Of a DNA stretch of 64,000 nt, positions 11,232 through 19,827 are shown piece after piece. The notes under the pieces were generated by a model. That model made no database searches. It saw only the letters and a program-made list of their open reading frames with translations, and had not been told where the DNA came from. Positions within the stretch are counted from its first letter, which is position 1. Each line of letters begins with the position of its first letter. The DNA lies in contig JAVDCA010000012.1 of assembly GCA_030848545.1 (NCBI GenBank), positions 124,001-188,000 of the forward strand, given 5' to 3'. Source of the stretch: Astrobacterium formosum. Its GTDB lineage: Bacteria > Pseudomonadota > Alphaproteobacteria > Rhizobiales > Xanthobacteraceae. Position numbers and translations under genes: made by a program.

Positions 11232-11354
11232 GGCGTGCCTTCAAGGGTGAGTACTATTCTCGGTACAGGACGCTGCCGCCGTCACGGATGATCTCTCTCC
11301 CGGACGCTGCCTCACCGCCAAGTCGCCCGCCTCCGCCGGCTATGAGGCGACCAT

Positions 11355-11386
11355 GAGCATTATTGACCCAGAGCATTATTGACCCA
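11355..11386. repeat. Perfect 16-bp tandem duplication
   Basis: The 16-mer gagcattattgaccca occurs twice head to tail (11355-11370 and 11371-11386). It lies in the gene-poor stretch between the third RTX gene and the decayed regulator genes, and looks like a slippage or excision scar. No function is assigned. Confidence 0.85.
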
Positions 11387-11467
11387 TGTGAGACATCGGA
11401 TTTCTGCTCTTCGGTCCGCCCCATCAACTCCGTTGATCGCTTTTTCGCCCTCAACCTGCGCTTCCGG

Positions 11468-11757
11468 TCAGGCGTTGGAAAGTGTTTGCATGGCGATCGC
11501 CGAGGCCGCAGTGCGGTTTTCGACGCCCAGTTTGGCGAAGATCTGTTCGAAGTGCTTGTTGACGGTGCGCGGGCTGAGGGTGAGGATTTCGCCGATGACG
11601 AAGCGTGCGGCTGGTCGAAGCCGAGCGCCATGCGTGCGTTGGCAAGATGGACGCGCGGTCGCGCCAGCAACTCGTCGGGAACGATCGGCTTGGTGATATA
11701 GGCGACGCCGCCGGCCCCGAACGCCTCGATGATGTGCTCGGTCTCGGATTGTCGACC
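11468..11757 (-). pseudogene. Remnant of a LuxR/NarL-type response regulator
   Basis: Read on the minus strand, 11757 to about 11590 encodes the end of a receiver domain (SETEHIIEAFGAGGVAYITKP, with the KP of the phospho-acceptor domain, then LANARMALGFDQ). The frame then shifts. About 11600 to 11468 encodes the end of a LuxR-type helix-turn-helix (IGEILTLSPRTVNKHFEQIF, then KLGVENRTAASAIAMQ) and stops at TGA 11468. The receiver N-terminus with its phospho-aspartate and the first part of the HTH are missing. It would have been the partner of the hybrid-kinase remnant directly upstream. It is not expected to work. Confidence 0.72.
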
Positions 11758-11784
11758 ACCCTTACGATAAGGCGAGACGTGGTC

Positions 11785-12621
11785 CTATTGTGCATCATGG
11801 CATTGCATTCCGGCGAGTGCCGCCAAGAAGCGCCGCAGATCATAGGTGCCGACGAGCCCGTGCGTGCACTCGACGAAGGGTTTGAGGTTCGACGCCTCGC
11901 TCTCGATCTCGGCGAGCTTGGCCTGGATGCCGCGCACATAGCCGATCTGCCCGAGATGGGTCAGGTCGTCAATATGACGGTGGGGCGGAACGGCCAGGGC
12001 GTCGAACGAAGGCGCCGCGTCGTCGGTCGGCGCGGCCGGCTCGTAGCACCAATCGATTTTCAGAAGCCTCTGGATCTTGGCGAGCAGCTGGCGCACGTCG
12101 ATCGGTTTGAGCATGTGATCGTCATGGACGCGCTCGGGCGTGAGCGTGCGATGGGCCTCATGGAGGTTGGCCCGAGAGCATGACGATGGCGGTAGGTCGT
12201 GGCAGCGCGCGTCGAGCGAGCAACACGGCGAGCAAATTGGCTCCGAATAGGCGAGGCAGAGGGCCACATCCTCGGGCTCGAAGCGGTGCTCGCAGATACC
12301 GCAGCAGATCGTCGCATTGCCGTAACAGCCCTTGTGCGGTCCGCGGGCAAGGTACAAGCGGCCGCCGGTCGCGAATGCGATCACGGGGGCGCAGACGAAC
12401 GCGACCGCCAGGGCCAGAAACGACGAGAACGCCTGTGCCAGCGCGCCGAACAGGCCGGCATGGCTCGCGACGCCGGCCGGGTTGATGTCGTTGAGATGGG
12501 CACGCTTGAATTCGATCGACGGCGGTGAGAGGCCGAGAGGCTTGTTGACGACGAGGTCGACAACCAGCGCGCCCACCCAGGCGATGGCGACGATGGAGGC
12601 ACGGCGGGACAGGTCAGGCAT
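11785..12621 (-). pseudogene. Chimeric remnant of a symporter-type / hybrid histidine kinase
   Basis: An open frame of 278 codons (ATG 12621, ggagag upstream) made of pieces that do not normally stand alone. Its first half resembles the late membrane helices of a sodium/solute-symporter-like sensor (NKPLGLSPPSIEFKRAHL, AVAFVCAPVIAFATGG). Next comes the Cys-rich signature CGICEHRFEPEDVALC ... CSPCCSLDARCHD seen in symporter/histidine-kinase hybrids. The second half resembles the C-terminal end of a hybrid kinase (HMLKPIDVRQLLAKIQRLL, HIDDLTHLGQIGYVRGIQAK). No histidine-kinase H, N or G box is present. Several in-frame deletions best explain the structure. Because the frame is open, a shortened protein could still be made, but signalling is not expected. 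Confidence 0.7.
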
Positions 12622-12764
12622 GGCGCTCTCCGTCTGATCGGTGATGCGGCCGGGACACGCCCTTTGGGGCGGTCCCGCCGGTCGGACGCGGAAGCTAGGA
12701 TATCCATCCCGGACGCGGTATCCTGTTGTTCCGGGAGCCATCCTCTCAAATTGCGGAAGGCACG

Positions 12765-13508
12765 ATGGATCGGTTCGAGGCGATGTCGGTATTGCTGACC
12801 GTTGTCGAGGCGGGCGGCCTCTCGGCCGGAGCGCGGCACCTGCGCGCCCCGCTCGCCACGGTCAGCCGCAAGTTCGTCGATCTCGAACAGCATCTGGGCA
12901 CCCGGCTGGTCGTCCGCACCAGCCGACGGCTCGCTCTGACCGATGCTGGCCGCGCCTTTGTGGCCGCCTCGCGGTGGATCCTCGGCGAGCTCGAGGCGGC
13001 GGAGCGAGGGGCTGCCGGCGAATACAATGCAGCCTGCGGCGTGCTTCCTGCCTACCTCGCCCGGCGCGGCGTGCCGCGCCGGGTGGAGGATCTTGGCCAG
13101 CATGACAGCATCAGTTTCCAAGGCTTCGCCACAGCCCCAGAATGGCGTCATCGGCGGGACAGCGCCGCATTCACCGTCGAGGCGCGCCCGACGCTCGCCG
13201 TCAACACGACGGAGGCGGCCATCCAGGCCGCCTTGGCCGATCTCGGGATCATCCGCGTGCTGTCCTGTCAGATGGAAGATGAGTTACGCTCGGGCCAACT
13301 GCAGGTGCTCCTGCCGGAATTTGCGCCGGAGCCGCTACCGGTCAGCCTCATCTATCTGGAAACCGAACGGCTGCCGCTGAAAGTCAGGTGCTTCCTGGAT
13401 TGGATCGTGCCGCGTCTGCGGGCCCGGATGGCCGGGCTTGATGCAGAAGCGCCCGAGGGCAGAGGCGAAGGAAAGCGACATAGCCGGACAGAGAGAGCGT
13501 CACCATAA
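12765..13508 (+). CDS. LysR-family regulator with apparent internal deletion
   Basis: Encodes 247 residues; LysR regulators are usually about 300. ATG 12765 follows ggaagg with normal spacing. Residues 1-60 form the winged HTH (SAGARHLRAPLATVSRKFVDLEQHLGTRL). After GELEAAERGAAGEY at about residue 86 the sequence jumps to LPAYLARRGVPRRVEDLGQHD, which normally lies about 75-100 residues further on in the effector-binding domain. The first effector subdomain is therefore largely missing while the frame stays open. The last 25 residues (EAPEGRGEGKRHSRTE) look like read-through into former non-coding sequence and reach the start of the kinase gene. DNA binding may remain, but ligand control is doubtful. 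It lies beside two other decayed regulators. Confidence 0.75.
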   Translation: MDRFEAMSVLLTVVEAGGLSAGARHLRAPLATVSRKFVDLEQHLGTRLVVRTSRRLALTDAGRAFVAASRWILGELEAAERGAAGEYNAACGVLPAYLARRGVPRRVEDLGQHDSISFQGFATAPEWRHRRDSAAFTVEARPTLAVNTTEAAIQAALADLGIIRVLSCQMEDELRSGQLQVLLPEFAPEPLPVSLIYLETERLPLKVRCFLDWIVPRLRARMAGLDAEAPEGRGEGKRHSRTERASP

Positions 13509-13509
13509 G

Positions 13510-15096
13510 ATGCCGTCGTCCGCCATTCAAAGACAGACCGGAACGTCGCTGGCCTCGTACACGCAGGTTCGCGTGATCTTTGCCGTCGTCGTCGTTCTCG
13601 TCATCGCACTCGCCGTGACGGCGCCCTACGCCGCCCAGGCCACGCAAGGCACGGAGATCTTTCTTCCCGCCTATGCGGCAGCCGACTTCGTCGTCGAGAT
13701 CACGACCGCGGCGCTCCTGTTCGCGACCTTCCAGGTGCGGCGTTCGGCACCGCTCCTCATCCTGGCGGTCGGCTATCTTTTATCGGCCCTGCTTGTGCTG
13801 CCGTGGGCACTCACATTTCCGGGCGTGTTCTCGTCTCTGGGGTGGGACTACGGCCTGCAATCGACCGCCTGGATCGCGGCCATCCGCCGCATCGGCTTTG
13901 CTGGCGCGGTCGTGGCCTATGCGTTCGCGGGCTCGACATGGGTGCTCAGCCGCCCCGAAAAATGGGTCGCGGGCTGCGTGGCGCTGATATGCGTCTTCGT
14001 TGCGGCGACTATCTGGCTCGCCATGGTGCGGGTCGACAGCCTGCCGGCCTTCATGGCGGATGCGCGGCATACGACGGTTGACTGGCGTACCATTCCGGCG
14101 ACGGCGCTCGTTCTCTACGCGCTGGGCATCGCCACCGTCCTGGCGCGCCGCCGTTCGATGCTGGACATCTGGGTCTCCGTCGTCCTGTTCTCCCTTGTCG
14201 TCGAAATCTTTCTGATTTCCTATCTGGCCGGCGCGGTGAGGCTCAGCGTCGGCTGGTGGTCGGGTCGCTTCTTCGGGCTCGCCGCCGCCGGCACCATGCT
14301 GCTGGTGCTGCTCGCGGAAACGATCGGCAGCCATACGCGCCTCGCCCAGGCGGCCGCCCGCGAGCAACGTGCGCGGCGTAACCGCATGGTCGCCATGGAG
14401 GCCTTGTCGGCCTCGATCGCCCACGAGATCAATCAGCCCCTGGCCAGCATGGTGACCAATGCCAGCGCGGGGCTGCGCTGGCTGGCGCGTCATGCGCCCG
14501 ATGTCGGCCAGGCCGAGGCGGCGCTGCGGCGAATCGTCGAGGAGGGACATCGCGCCGACAAGATCGTCTCCGGCATCCGCACCATGTTCCTCAAGGGTGC
14601 CCAGGAGCGCGTCGCCGTCGACCTCAAATGCGTGATCGAGGAAGCGCTGGCGAAGACCGCGTCGGAGCGCGCCCTTGCCGACGTCGAGGTCGAGACGGTG
14701 TATCCGCGCCGGACCCCCATGGTGACCTGCAATCCGGTCCAGCTCTTGCAAGTGGTGTCCAACCTGATCGACAACGCCATCGACGCCATGAAGGAACAGA
14801 GCGGCCGCGTCCGCCGTCTGACGATCCGTATCGAGGACGGCGAACCCGGGGAGGTCAATGCATGCTTCACCGACACCGGGCCGGGCATTGAAGCCAGCGA
14901 TACCGAACGCATATTCCTGCCATTCGTGTCGAGCAAACCGGACGGCATGGGCATGGGACTGATGTTCTGTCGGTCAGTCATCGAAGCCCATGGCGGCCGG
15001 CTGTGGGTGGCGGCGAACGGATCGGCCGGTGCCGCTTTCTGTTTTTCGCTGCCGGCGGCGGATGAAGCACCACAGGCGCACCCCCATGAACCATGA
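13510..15096 (+). CDS. MASE4-domain sensor histidine kinase
   Basis: Inner-membrane sensor kinase of 528 residues. ATG 13510 comes one base after the LysR stop; an in-frame ATG at 13438 would add 24 residues and overlap that gene. The first 260 residues hold about eight hydrophobic helices typical of a MASE4 sensor (IFLPAYAAADFVVEITTAA, SLGWDYGLQSTAWIA). The kinase core has the H box SIAHEINQPLASM with His at about residue 305, the N box SNLIDNAIDAM, the G1 motif DTGPGIE and the end FVSSKPDGMGMGL. The HEINQPL type of H box is common in FixL/DctB-like kinases. It overlaps the response regulator gene by 11 bases, so the two almost certainly form a pair. The stimulus is unknown. Confidence 0.9.
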   Translation: MPSSAIQRQTGTSLASYTQVRVIFAVVVVLVIALAVTAPYAAQATQGTEIFLPAYAAADFVVEITTAALLFATFQVRRSAPLLILAVGYLLSALLVLPWALTFPGVFSSLGWDYGLQSTAWIAAIRRIGFAGAVVAYAFAGSTWVLSRPEKWVAGCVALICVFVAATIWLAMVRVDSLPAFMADARHTTVDWRTIPATALVLYALGIATVLARRRSMLDIWVSVVLFSLVVEIFLISYLAGAVRLSVGWWSGRFFGLAAAGTMLLVLLAETIGSHTRLAQAAAREQRARRNRMVAMEALSASIAHEINQPLASMVTNASAGLRWLARHAPDVGQAEAALRRIVEEGHRADKIVSGIRTMFLKGAQERVAVDLKCVIEEALAKTASERALADVEVETVYPRRTPMVTCNPVQLLQVVSNLIDNAIDAMKEQSGRVRRLTIRIEDGEPGEVNACFTDTGPGIEASDTERIFLPFVSSKPDGMGMGLMFCRSVIEAHGGRLWVAANGSAGAAFCFSLPAADEAPQAHPHEP

Positions 15097-15718
15097 CTCC
15101 GTCGTCTACGTGATCGATGACGATCCCGCCATCTGCGCATCGCTCGAAAGCCTGCTGACATCGGTCGGCTATTCGGTGCGGACGTTCATCCAGACGGAGG
15201 ATTTTCTGGCCGCCGAGCGGGCCGATGCGCCCGCCTGCCTGGTGCTCGACGTGCGGCTCAAAGGCCGCAGCGGATTGGAATTCCAACGCGAGCTGACGCG
15301 CCGGGGCGACGCGCTGCCGATTATATTCATCACCGGGCATGGCGACGTACCGATGTCGGTCGCCGCCATGAAAGCCGGCGCAGTCGAGTTCCTGACCAAG
15401 CCGTTTCGCGAGCAGGATCTCCTCGACGCCGTCCATGCGAGCATCGATCGCAGCCGCCGCGACCGCGAGACGGCCATTGCCCGGGAAGAGATCCTCGAAC
15501 GCTACAGGACGCTGTCGCCACGCGAGCGGCAAGTGATGGCGTTGGTCGCGACGGGCCTGATGAACAAGCAGGTCGCCGACCGGCTGGGCGTGAGTGAGAT
15601 CACCGTCAAGGTCCACCGCGGCCAGGTCATGCAGAAACTGCAGGCGCGTACACTGGCGGACTTGATCCGCTTCACCGACCGGCTCGGCGTCGCTCCCGAT
15701 CCAGGCCCCTCCGTTTGA
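15086..15718 (+). CDS. FixJ/NarL-type two-component response regulator
   Basis: Transcription regulator of 210 residues. The receiver domain (1-120) has the acidic patch VIDDDP, the phospho-acceptor Asp at about residue 55 (LVLDVRLKG), the conserved Thr region FITGHGDVPM and Lys in EFLTKPF. The C-terminal LuxR-type HTH runs LSPRERQVMALVATGLMNKQ to EITVKVHRGQVMQKL. ATG 15086 overlaps the kinase stop, indicating translational coupling. The plus-strand set starting at 15982 is the obvious candidate target, with a palindrome at 15761-15782 directly downstream of this gene. Confidence 0.92.
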   Translation: MNHDSVVYVIDDDPAICASLESLLTSVGYSVRTFIQTEDFLAAERADAPACLVLDVRLKGRSGLEFQRELTRRGDALPIIFITGHGDVPMSVAAMKAGAVEFLTKPFREQDLLDAVHASIDRSRRDRETAIAREEILERYRTLSPRERQVMALVATGLMNKQVADRLGVSEITVKVHRGQVMQKLQARTLADLIRFTDRLGVAPDPGPSV

Positions 15719-15760
15719 GGGACATCCGCCCGACCACCGCGCCAAGACCGCGGTGGCGGT

Positions 15761-15782
15761 AACCTATACGGTCGTATAGGTT
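15761..15782. promoter_or_regulatory. Perfect palindrome, candidate operator for the FixJ-type regulator
   Basis: aacctatac-ggtc-gtataggtt has 9-bp perfect arms around a 4-base centre. It lies 43 bases after the regulator gene and 200 bases before ATG 15982. A weak promoter-like pair, ttgctg (15802-15807) and ctaacg (15825-15830) with a 17-base spacer, follows, which would place the dyad at about -70, an activator position. A weak terminator is the alternative; there is no T-tract directly behind the stem. Confidence 0.5.
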
Positions 15783-15981
15783 TCTTATTACCGCGGCACA
15801 ATTGCTGCCGAGGCTGGCCACCCCCTAACGTCTCCCCGGTTTGCAGCTGCCTCGCAGTCCCCCGGACCCGCAAGGCAGCGGCGAGATCCGATGCAGGCAC
15901 GGACGAAACGCGACCCACCCCGAGCGGACGGGATCGTGTGCGCCGATGCTGTCGCGTGAAAAGCAGAACAGAGGAGCCACG

Positions 15982-16635
15982 ATGGCACAGGCGACACCCA
16001 CCCCGGGAAAGGGTCTTCTCAGTCCGACCGACCACATGTTGATCATGATCGACTTCCAGTCCCAGATGGCGTTTGCCACCAAGTCGATCGACGCCGTGAC
16101 GTTGCGCAACAACGCCGCCCTGGTGGCCAGCGCCGCCGCCGGCTTCAAGGTGCCGACCATTCTCACCACCGTGGCCGAGAAGAGCTTTTCCGGGCCGATG
16201 TTTTCGGAAGTCACCGGGCCCTTTCCCGGCCAGGCGCTGCTCGACCGCACCAGCATGAACACCTGGGAAGACGCGGCGGTCATCGAAAGGGTCAACGCCA
16301 TCGGCAAGCGCCGCATCGTGCTCGCCGGCCTGTGGACCGGTGTGTGCATCGTCGGCCCGGCACTGTCGGCACTTGACCAGGGTTTCGAGATCTACGTCGT
16401 CACCGATGCATGCGGCGACGTGTCCGAGGAGGCGCATGAACGCGCCGTCGACCGCATGGTCTCGGCCGGTGCGGTGCCGATGACTTCACTGCAGTATCTC
16501 CTCGAACTGCAGCGCGACTGGGCACGCAGCGAGACCTACGGTCTGACTACCGGCATCGCCACCAGATACGGCGGCGCCTATGGGCTCGGCATCATCTACG
16601 CCAAGACCATGTTCGGCGCTTCCGAAGGCCATTGA
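15982..16635 (+). CDS. Isochorismatase-like cysteine hydrolase, YcaC type
   Basis: Cytoplasmic hydrolase of 217 residues. ATG 15982 is preceded by gaggag. The fold is indicated by DHMLIMIDFQSQMA with Asp24 and by the nucleophile region RIVLAGLWTGVCIVGPAL with Cys at about residue 122, followed by the usual EIYVVTDACGD strand. YcaC-like members are octameric hydrolases of unknown substrate. It starts a co-directional set of stress- or detoxification-like genes after the kinase/regulator pair and is 40 bases from the next gene. The substrate cannot be deduced. Confidence 0.85.
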   Translation: MAQATPTPGKGLLSPTDHMLIMIDFQSQMAFATKSIDAVTLRNNAALVASAAAGFKVPTILTTVAEKSFSGPMFSEVTGPFPGQALLDRTSMNTWEDAAVIERVNAIGKRRIVLAGLWTGVCIVGPALSALDQGFEIYVVTDACGDVSEEAHERAVDRMVSAGAVPMTSLQYLLELQRDWARSETYGLTTGIATRYGGAYGLGIIYAKTMFGASEGH

Positions 16636-16675
16636 GTTGACGTCCCCACTTCCCAACCCGAAGGACATTACCCCC

Positions 16676-17506
16676 ATGCCCAGCATCACCACCACCGAAG
16701 GCGTCGAGATTTTCTTCAAGGATTGGGGTCCGAAGACCGCCCAACCCATCTTCTTCCATCACGGCTGGCCTCTGAGCTCCGACGACTGGGACGCCCAGAT
16801 GCTGTTCTTCCTCGCCAAGGGTTTTCGCGTCGTCGCCCATGACCGCCGCGGCCACGGCCGCTCGACCCAGGTCAGCGACGGCCATGACATGGACCATTAC
16901 GCCGCCGATGCTGCCGCCGTGGTCGAGCATCTCGACCTGCGCAACTCCGTCCATGTCGGCCATTCCACCGGAGGCGGCGAGGCGCTGCACTACACGGCCC
17001 GCCACGGCAAGGACCGTGTCGCCAAACTGGTGCTGATCGGCGCCGTGCCGCCGATCATGCTCAAGACCGACAAGAACCCGGGCGGCCTGCCGATCGAGGT
17101 GTTCGACGGCCTTCGCGCCGCGCTCGCCGCCAACCGCGCCCAGTTCTTCCTCGACCTCCCGACCGGCCCCTTCTATGGCTACAACCGTCCGGGAGTGGAG
17201 CCGTCGCAGGGCGCCATCCGCAATTGGTGGCGCCAAGGCATGATGGGCAGCGCCAAGGCCCATTACGACGGCATCAAGGCGTTCTCGGAGACCGACTTCA
17301 CCGACGACTTGAAGGCGGTCGAGGTGCCGACCCTGGTGATGCACGGTGACGATGACCAGATCGTGCCGATCGCCGATTCGGCCCTGCTATCCGCCAAGCT
17401 TCTCAAGCACGGCACGCTCAAGGTCTACGAGAAGCTTCCGCACGGCATGTGCACGACCCATCCGGACCTGATCAACGCCGACCTGCTCGCTTTCATCAAG
17501 GGCTGA
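16676..17506 (+). CDS. Alpha/beta hydrolase, non-haem haloperoxidase/arylesterase type
   Basis: Hydrolase of 276 residues, about the family length. ATG 16676 is chosen because the protein then begins MPSITTTEGVEIFFKDWG, the usual start, with gaagga upstream. The triad is visible: Ser97 in GHSTGGGEA, Asp in MHGDDDQIVP (about 226) and His in LPHGMC (about 256). The oxyanion-hole region is FFHHGWPLSSDDW. The family includes cofactor-free chloroperoxidases and esterases; real substrates are rarely known. It is followed by a strong hairpin (17521-17543), so transcription of downstream genes may be reduced. Confidence 0.88.
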   Translation: MPSITTTEGVEIFFKDWGPKTAQPIFFHHGWPLSSDDWDAQMLFFLAKGFRVVAHDRRGHGRSTQVSDGHDMDHYAADAAAVVEHLDLRNSVHVGHSTGGGEALHYTARHGKDRVAKLVLIGAVPPIMLKTDKNPGGLPIEVFDGLRAALAANRAQFFLDLPTGPFYGYNRPGVEPSQGAIRNWWRQGMMGSAKAHYDGIKAFSETDFTDDLKAVEVPTLVMHGDDDQIVPIADSALLSAKLLKHGTLKVYEKLPHGMCTTHPDLINADLLAFIKG

Positions 17507-17520
17507 GCGGTCACCTCGTT

Positions 17521-17543
17521 GCCGGCCGCGCGTCGCGGCCGGC
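17521..17543 (+). terminator. GC-rich hairpin between alpha/beta hydrolase and XapX genes
   Basis: gccggccgcg-cgt-cgcggccggc gives a 10-bp perfect stem with a 3-base loop. There is no T-run after it. It may be a terminator or attenuator, or an mRNA processing structure within the operon. Confidence 0.55.
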
Positions 17544-17570
17544 AGCTTCCTCCCGCAGTACGGAGCCCCA

Positions 17571-17849
17571 ATGAAGCTCTACCTCGCTTCGCTCGGCGCC
17601 GACATGCTGGTCGGCGTCGTCTACAGCCTTATCAATGTGCGTTCGCCAGCGCCGCCGGTGGTGGCGCTGGTCGGGCTGCTCGGCATCCTGGTCGGCGAGC
17701 AGGTCGTGCCCGTTGCCAGGCATCTGATCGCGGGTCGAGGGCTGCGCGAGGCGGTCGGCCTCGCCGACTGCCACAACCATGTCCTTGGCGAGTTGCCGGC
17801 CAACCGGGTCGAGGCGCCGGCAGCGTCCGACCCAGCGGCCAGCCATTGA
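17571..17849 (+). CDS. XapX-domain (DUF1427-type) small membrane protein
   Basis: Protein of 92 residues. An N-terminal helix (YLASLGADMLVGVVYSLINV) is followed by SPAPPVVALVGLLGILVGEQVVP, the recognisable XapX domain. The family is small, membrane-associated and of unknown function, and is often found next to amidohydrolase and hydrolase genes as here. The cytoplasmic tail (LADCHNHVLGELPANR) has no recognised motif. It ends 16 bases before the amidohydrolase gene and is probably co-transcribed with it. Confidence 0.82.
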   Translation: MKLYLASLGADMLVGVVYSLINVRSPAPPVVALVGLLGILVGEQVVPVARHLIAGRGLREAVGLADCHNHVLGELPANRVEAPAASDPAASH

Positions 17850-17865
17850 CGAAGGAGAGAGGCCG

Positions 17866-19815
17866 ATGGTCAGCCGACGCAGCATCGTCGTCGCCGGAGC
17901 CGCAATGGCGGCGCGGCTGATCCCTGGCCCCGCAAAGGCACAGACAATGACCGAGACCGCAGACCTCATATTGTTCAACGGCAAGATCGCCACCCTCGAT
18001 CGCACCAATCCGCAGGCGGATGCGGTCGCGATCCGCGACGGCCGCTTCGTCGCCGTCGGCGCGACAGCCGATGTGATGGCGCATGCCGGCCCGGCGACCC
18101 GCAAGGTCGATCTCGGCGGTCGGCGCGTCATCCCCGGCCTGATCGACAGCCACATGCACATCATCCGCGGCGGCTTGAACTACAACATGGAGCTGCGCTG
18201 GGACGGTGTGCGCTCGCTCGCCCAGGCGATGGGCATGCTGAAACGGCAGGTCGAGCGTACGCCGGCGCCGCAATGGGTGCGCGTCGTCGGCGGCTTCACC
18301 GCGCACCAGTTCGCCGAGAAGCGCCTGCCGACCATCGAGGAGATCAACGCGGTCGCTCCCGATACGCCGGTGTTCATCCTGCATCTCTACGACCGGGCGA
18401 TCCTCAACGCGGCCGCGCTGCGCGCCGTCGGCTACACCAAGGACACGTCTGATCCACCCGGCGGCGAGATCATGCGTGACCGCCATGGCAATCCGACCGG
18501 GCTCCTGGTCGCCAGACCCAATGCCACCATCCTCTACGCAACCCTCGCCAAGGGGCCAAAACTGCCGCCCGAGTACCAGAAGAATTCGTCGCGCCACTTT
18601 ATGCGCGAGGTTAATCGTCTCGGCGTCACTAGCGTCATCGATGCCGGCGGCGGGTTCCAGAATTACCCGGACGACTACGCGATCATCGAGGAACTGCATC
18701 GCGACGGTGAACTCACCGTGCGCATCGCCTACAACCTGTTCACCCAGAAGCCCAAGCAGGAACTGGCCGACTTCGCGTCATGGGCCAGGCAGGTGAAGCC
18801 GGGACAGGGCGACGACACCTACCGCCACAACGGCGCCGGCGAGATGCTGGTCTACACCGCCGCCGACTTCGAGGACTTTCGCGTCGAACGCCCCGACATG
18901 CCGGCTTCGATGGAGGATGATCTCGAGCCGGTGGTGCGCCTCCTGGCGCAGAACCGCTGGCCGTGGCGTCTGCACGCCACCTACAACGAAACGATTACGC
19001 GCGCTCTCGACGTGTTCGAGAAGGTCAACCGCGACGTACCCTTCGCCGGCCTCCACTGGATCATCGATCACGCCGAGACCATCGACGACCGCAATATCGA
19101 CCGCATCGCCGCGCTGGGCGGCGGCATCGCGGTCCAGCACCGCATGGCCTATCAGGGCGAGGACTTCGTCGCCCGCTACGGCGAGCGGGCGGCCGAGCGT
19201 TCGCCGCCCATCCGCCGCATGCTGGCGGCCGGCGTTCCGGTCGGTGCCGGGACCGATGCGACGCGGGTCGCCTCCTACAATCCCTGGGTCTCCTTGTCGT
19301 GGCTTGTGACCGGCCGCACGGTTGGCGGCCTTTCGCTCTACCCGGCCGCCAACCGGCTCTCGCGCGAGGAGGCATTGCGGCTGTGGACCGAGGCCAATGC
19401 CTGGTTCTCGACCGAGACCGGCAAGAAGGGGCAAATCAAGGAAGGTCAACTCGCCGACCTCGCCGTCCTGTCCGACGACTACTTTTCGGTCGACGATGAC
19501 GCCATCCAGGACATCGCCTCGGTCCTGACCCTGCTCGGCGGCAAGCCGGTGCATGGCGATGCCGAGTTCAAGGGCCTGGCGCCGCCGCTGCCGCCGGCAA
19601 TGCCGGACTGGTCGCCGGTGCGTGCCTTTGGGGGCTATCAGAAGCGCGTCGAGGCCGGCGGCCCGCGTACATACGCCTTCGCGGCCGCGTGCGGCTGCGC
19701 CAATTCCTGCAATGTTCACGGCCATGCCCATGCGGGCGCCTGGACCGCGGCCCTACCGGCCGCCGACGCGCGCGGTTTCTGGGGTGCGCTCGGCTGTTCC
19801 TGCTGGGCTTTCTGA
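17866..19815 (+). CDS. Amidohydrolase family protein, YtcJ-like, with Tat-like signal
   Basis: Protein of 649 residues; ATG 17866 follows gaaggagag. The N-terminus SRRSIVVAGAAMAARLIPGPAKA looks like a twin-arginine or Sec-type signal peptide, so periplasmic location is likely. The metal-dependent hydrolase core shows GLIDSHMHIIRGG (HxH), the middle motif GVTSVIDAGGGFQNYPDDY, HWIIDHAETI and GAGTDATRVASYNPW. The family hydrolyses amide or related bonds in small molecules; the substrate is unknown. Unusually, the last 50 residues are rich in Cys and His (ACGCANSCNVHGHAHAG ... LGCSCWAF) and could bind a metal. It sits between XapX and DoxX genes with short gaps. Confidence 0.85.
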   Translation: MVSRRSIVVAGAAMAARLIPGPAKAQTMTETADLILFNGKIATLDRTNPQADAVAIRDGRFVAVGATADVMAHAGPATRKVDLGGRRVIPGLIDSHMHIIRGGLNYNMELRWDGVRSLAQAMGMLKRQVERTPAPQWVRVVGGFTAHQFAEKRLPTIEEINAVAPDTPVFILHLYDRAILNAAALRAVGYTKDTSDPPGGEIMRDRHGNPTGLLVARPNATILYATLAKGPKLPPEYQKNSSRHFMREVNRLGVTSVIDAGGGFQNYPDDYAIIEELHRDGELTVRIAYNLFTQKPKQELADFASWARQVKPGQGDDTYRHNGAGEMLVYTAADFEDFRVERPDMPASMEDDLEPVVRLLAQNRWPWRLHATYNETITRALDVFEKVNRDVPFAGLHWIIDHAETIDDRNIDRIAALGGGIAVQHRMAYQGEDFVARYGERAAERSPPIRRMLAAGVPVGAGTDATRVASYNPWVSLSWLVTGRTVGGLSLYPAANRLSREEALRLWTEANAWFSTETGKKGQIKEGQLADLAVLSDDYFSVDDDAIQDIASVLTLLGGKPVHGDAEFKGLAPPLPPAMPDWSPVRAFGGYQKRVEAGGPRTYAFAAACGCANSCNVHGHAHAGAWTAALPAADARGFWGALGCSCWAF

Positions 19816-19827
19816 GAGGAGACGACC

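Noticed and set aside
12332-12637. Plus-strand open frames over the decayed kinase region
   Set aside because: They conflict with the minus-strand remnants whose symporter and hybrid-kinase motifs are recognisable.
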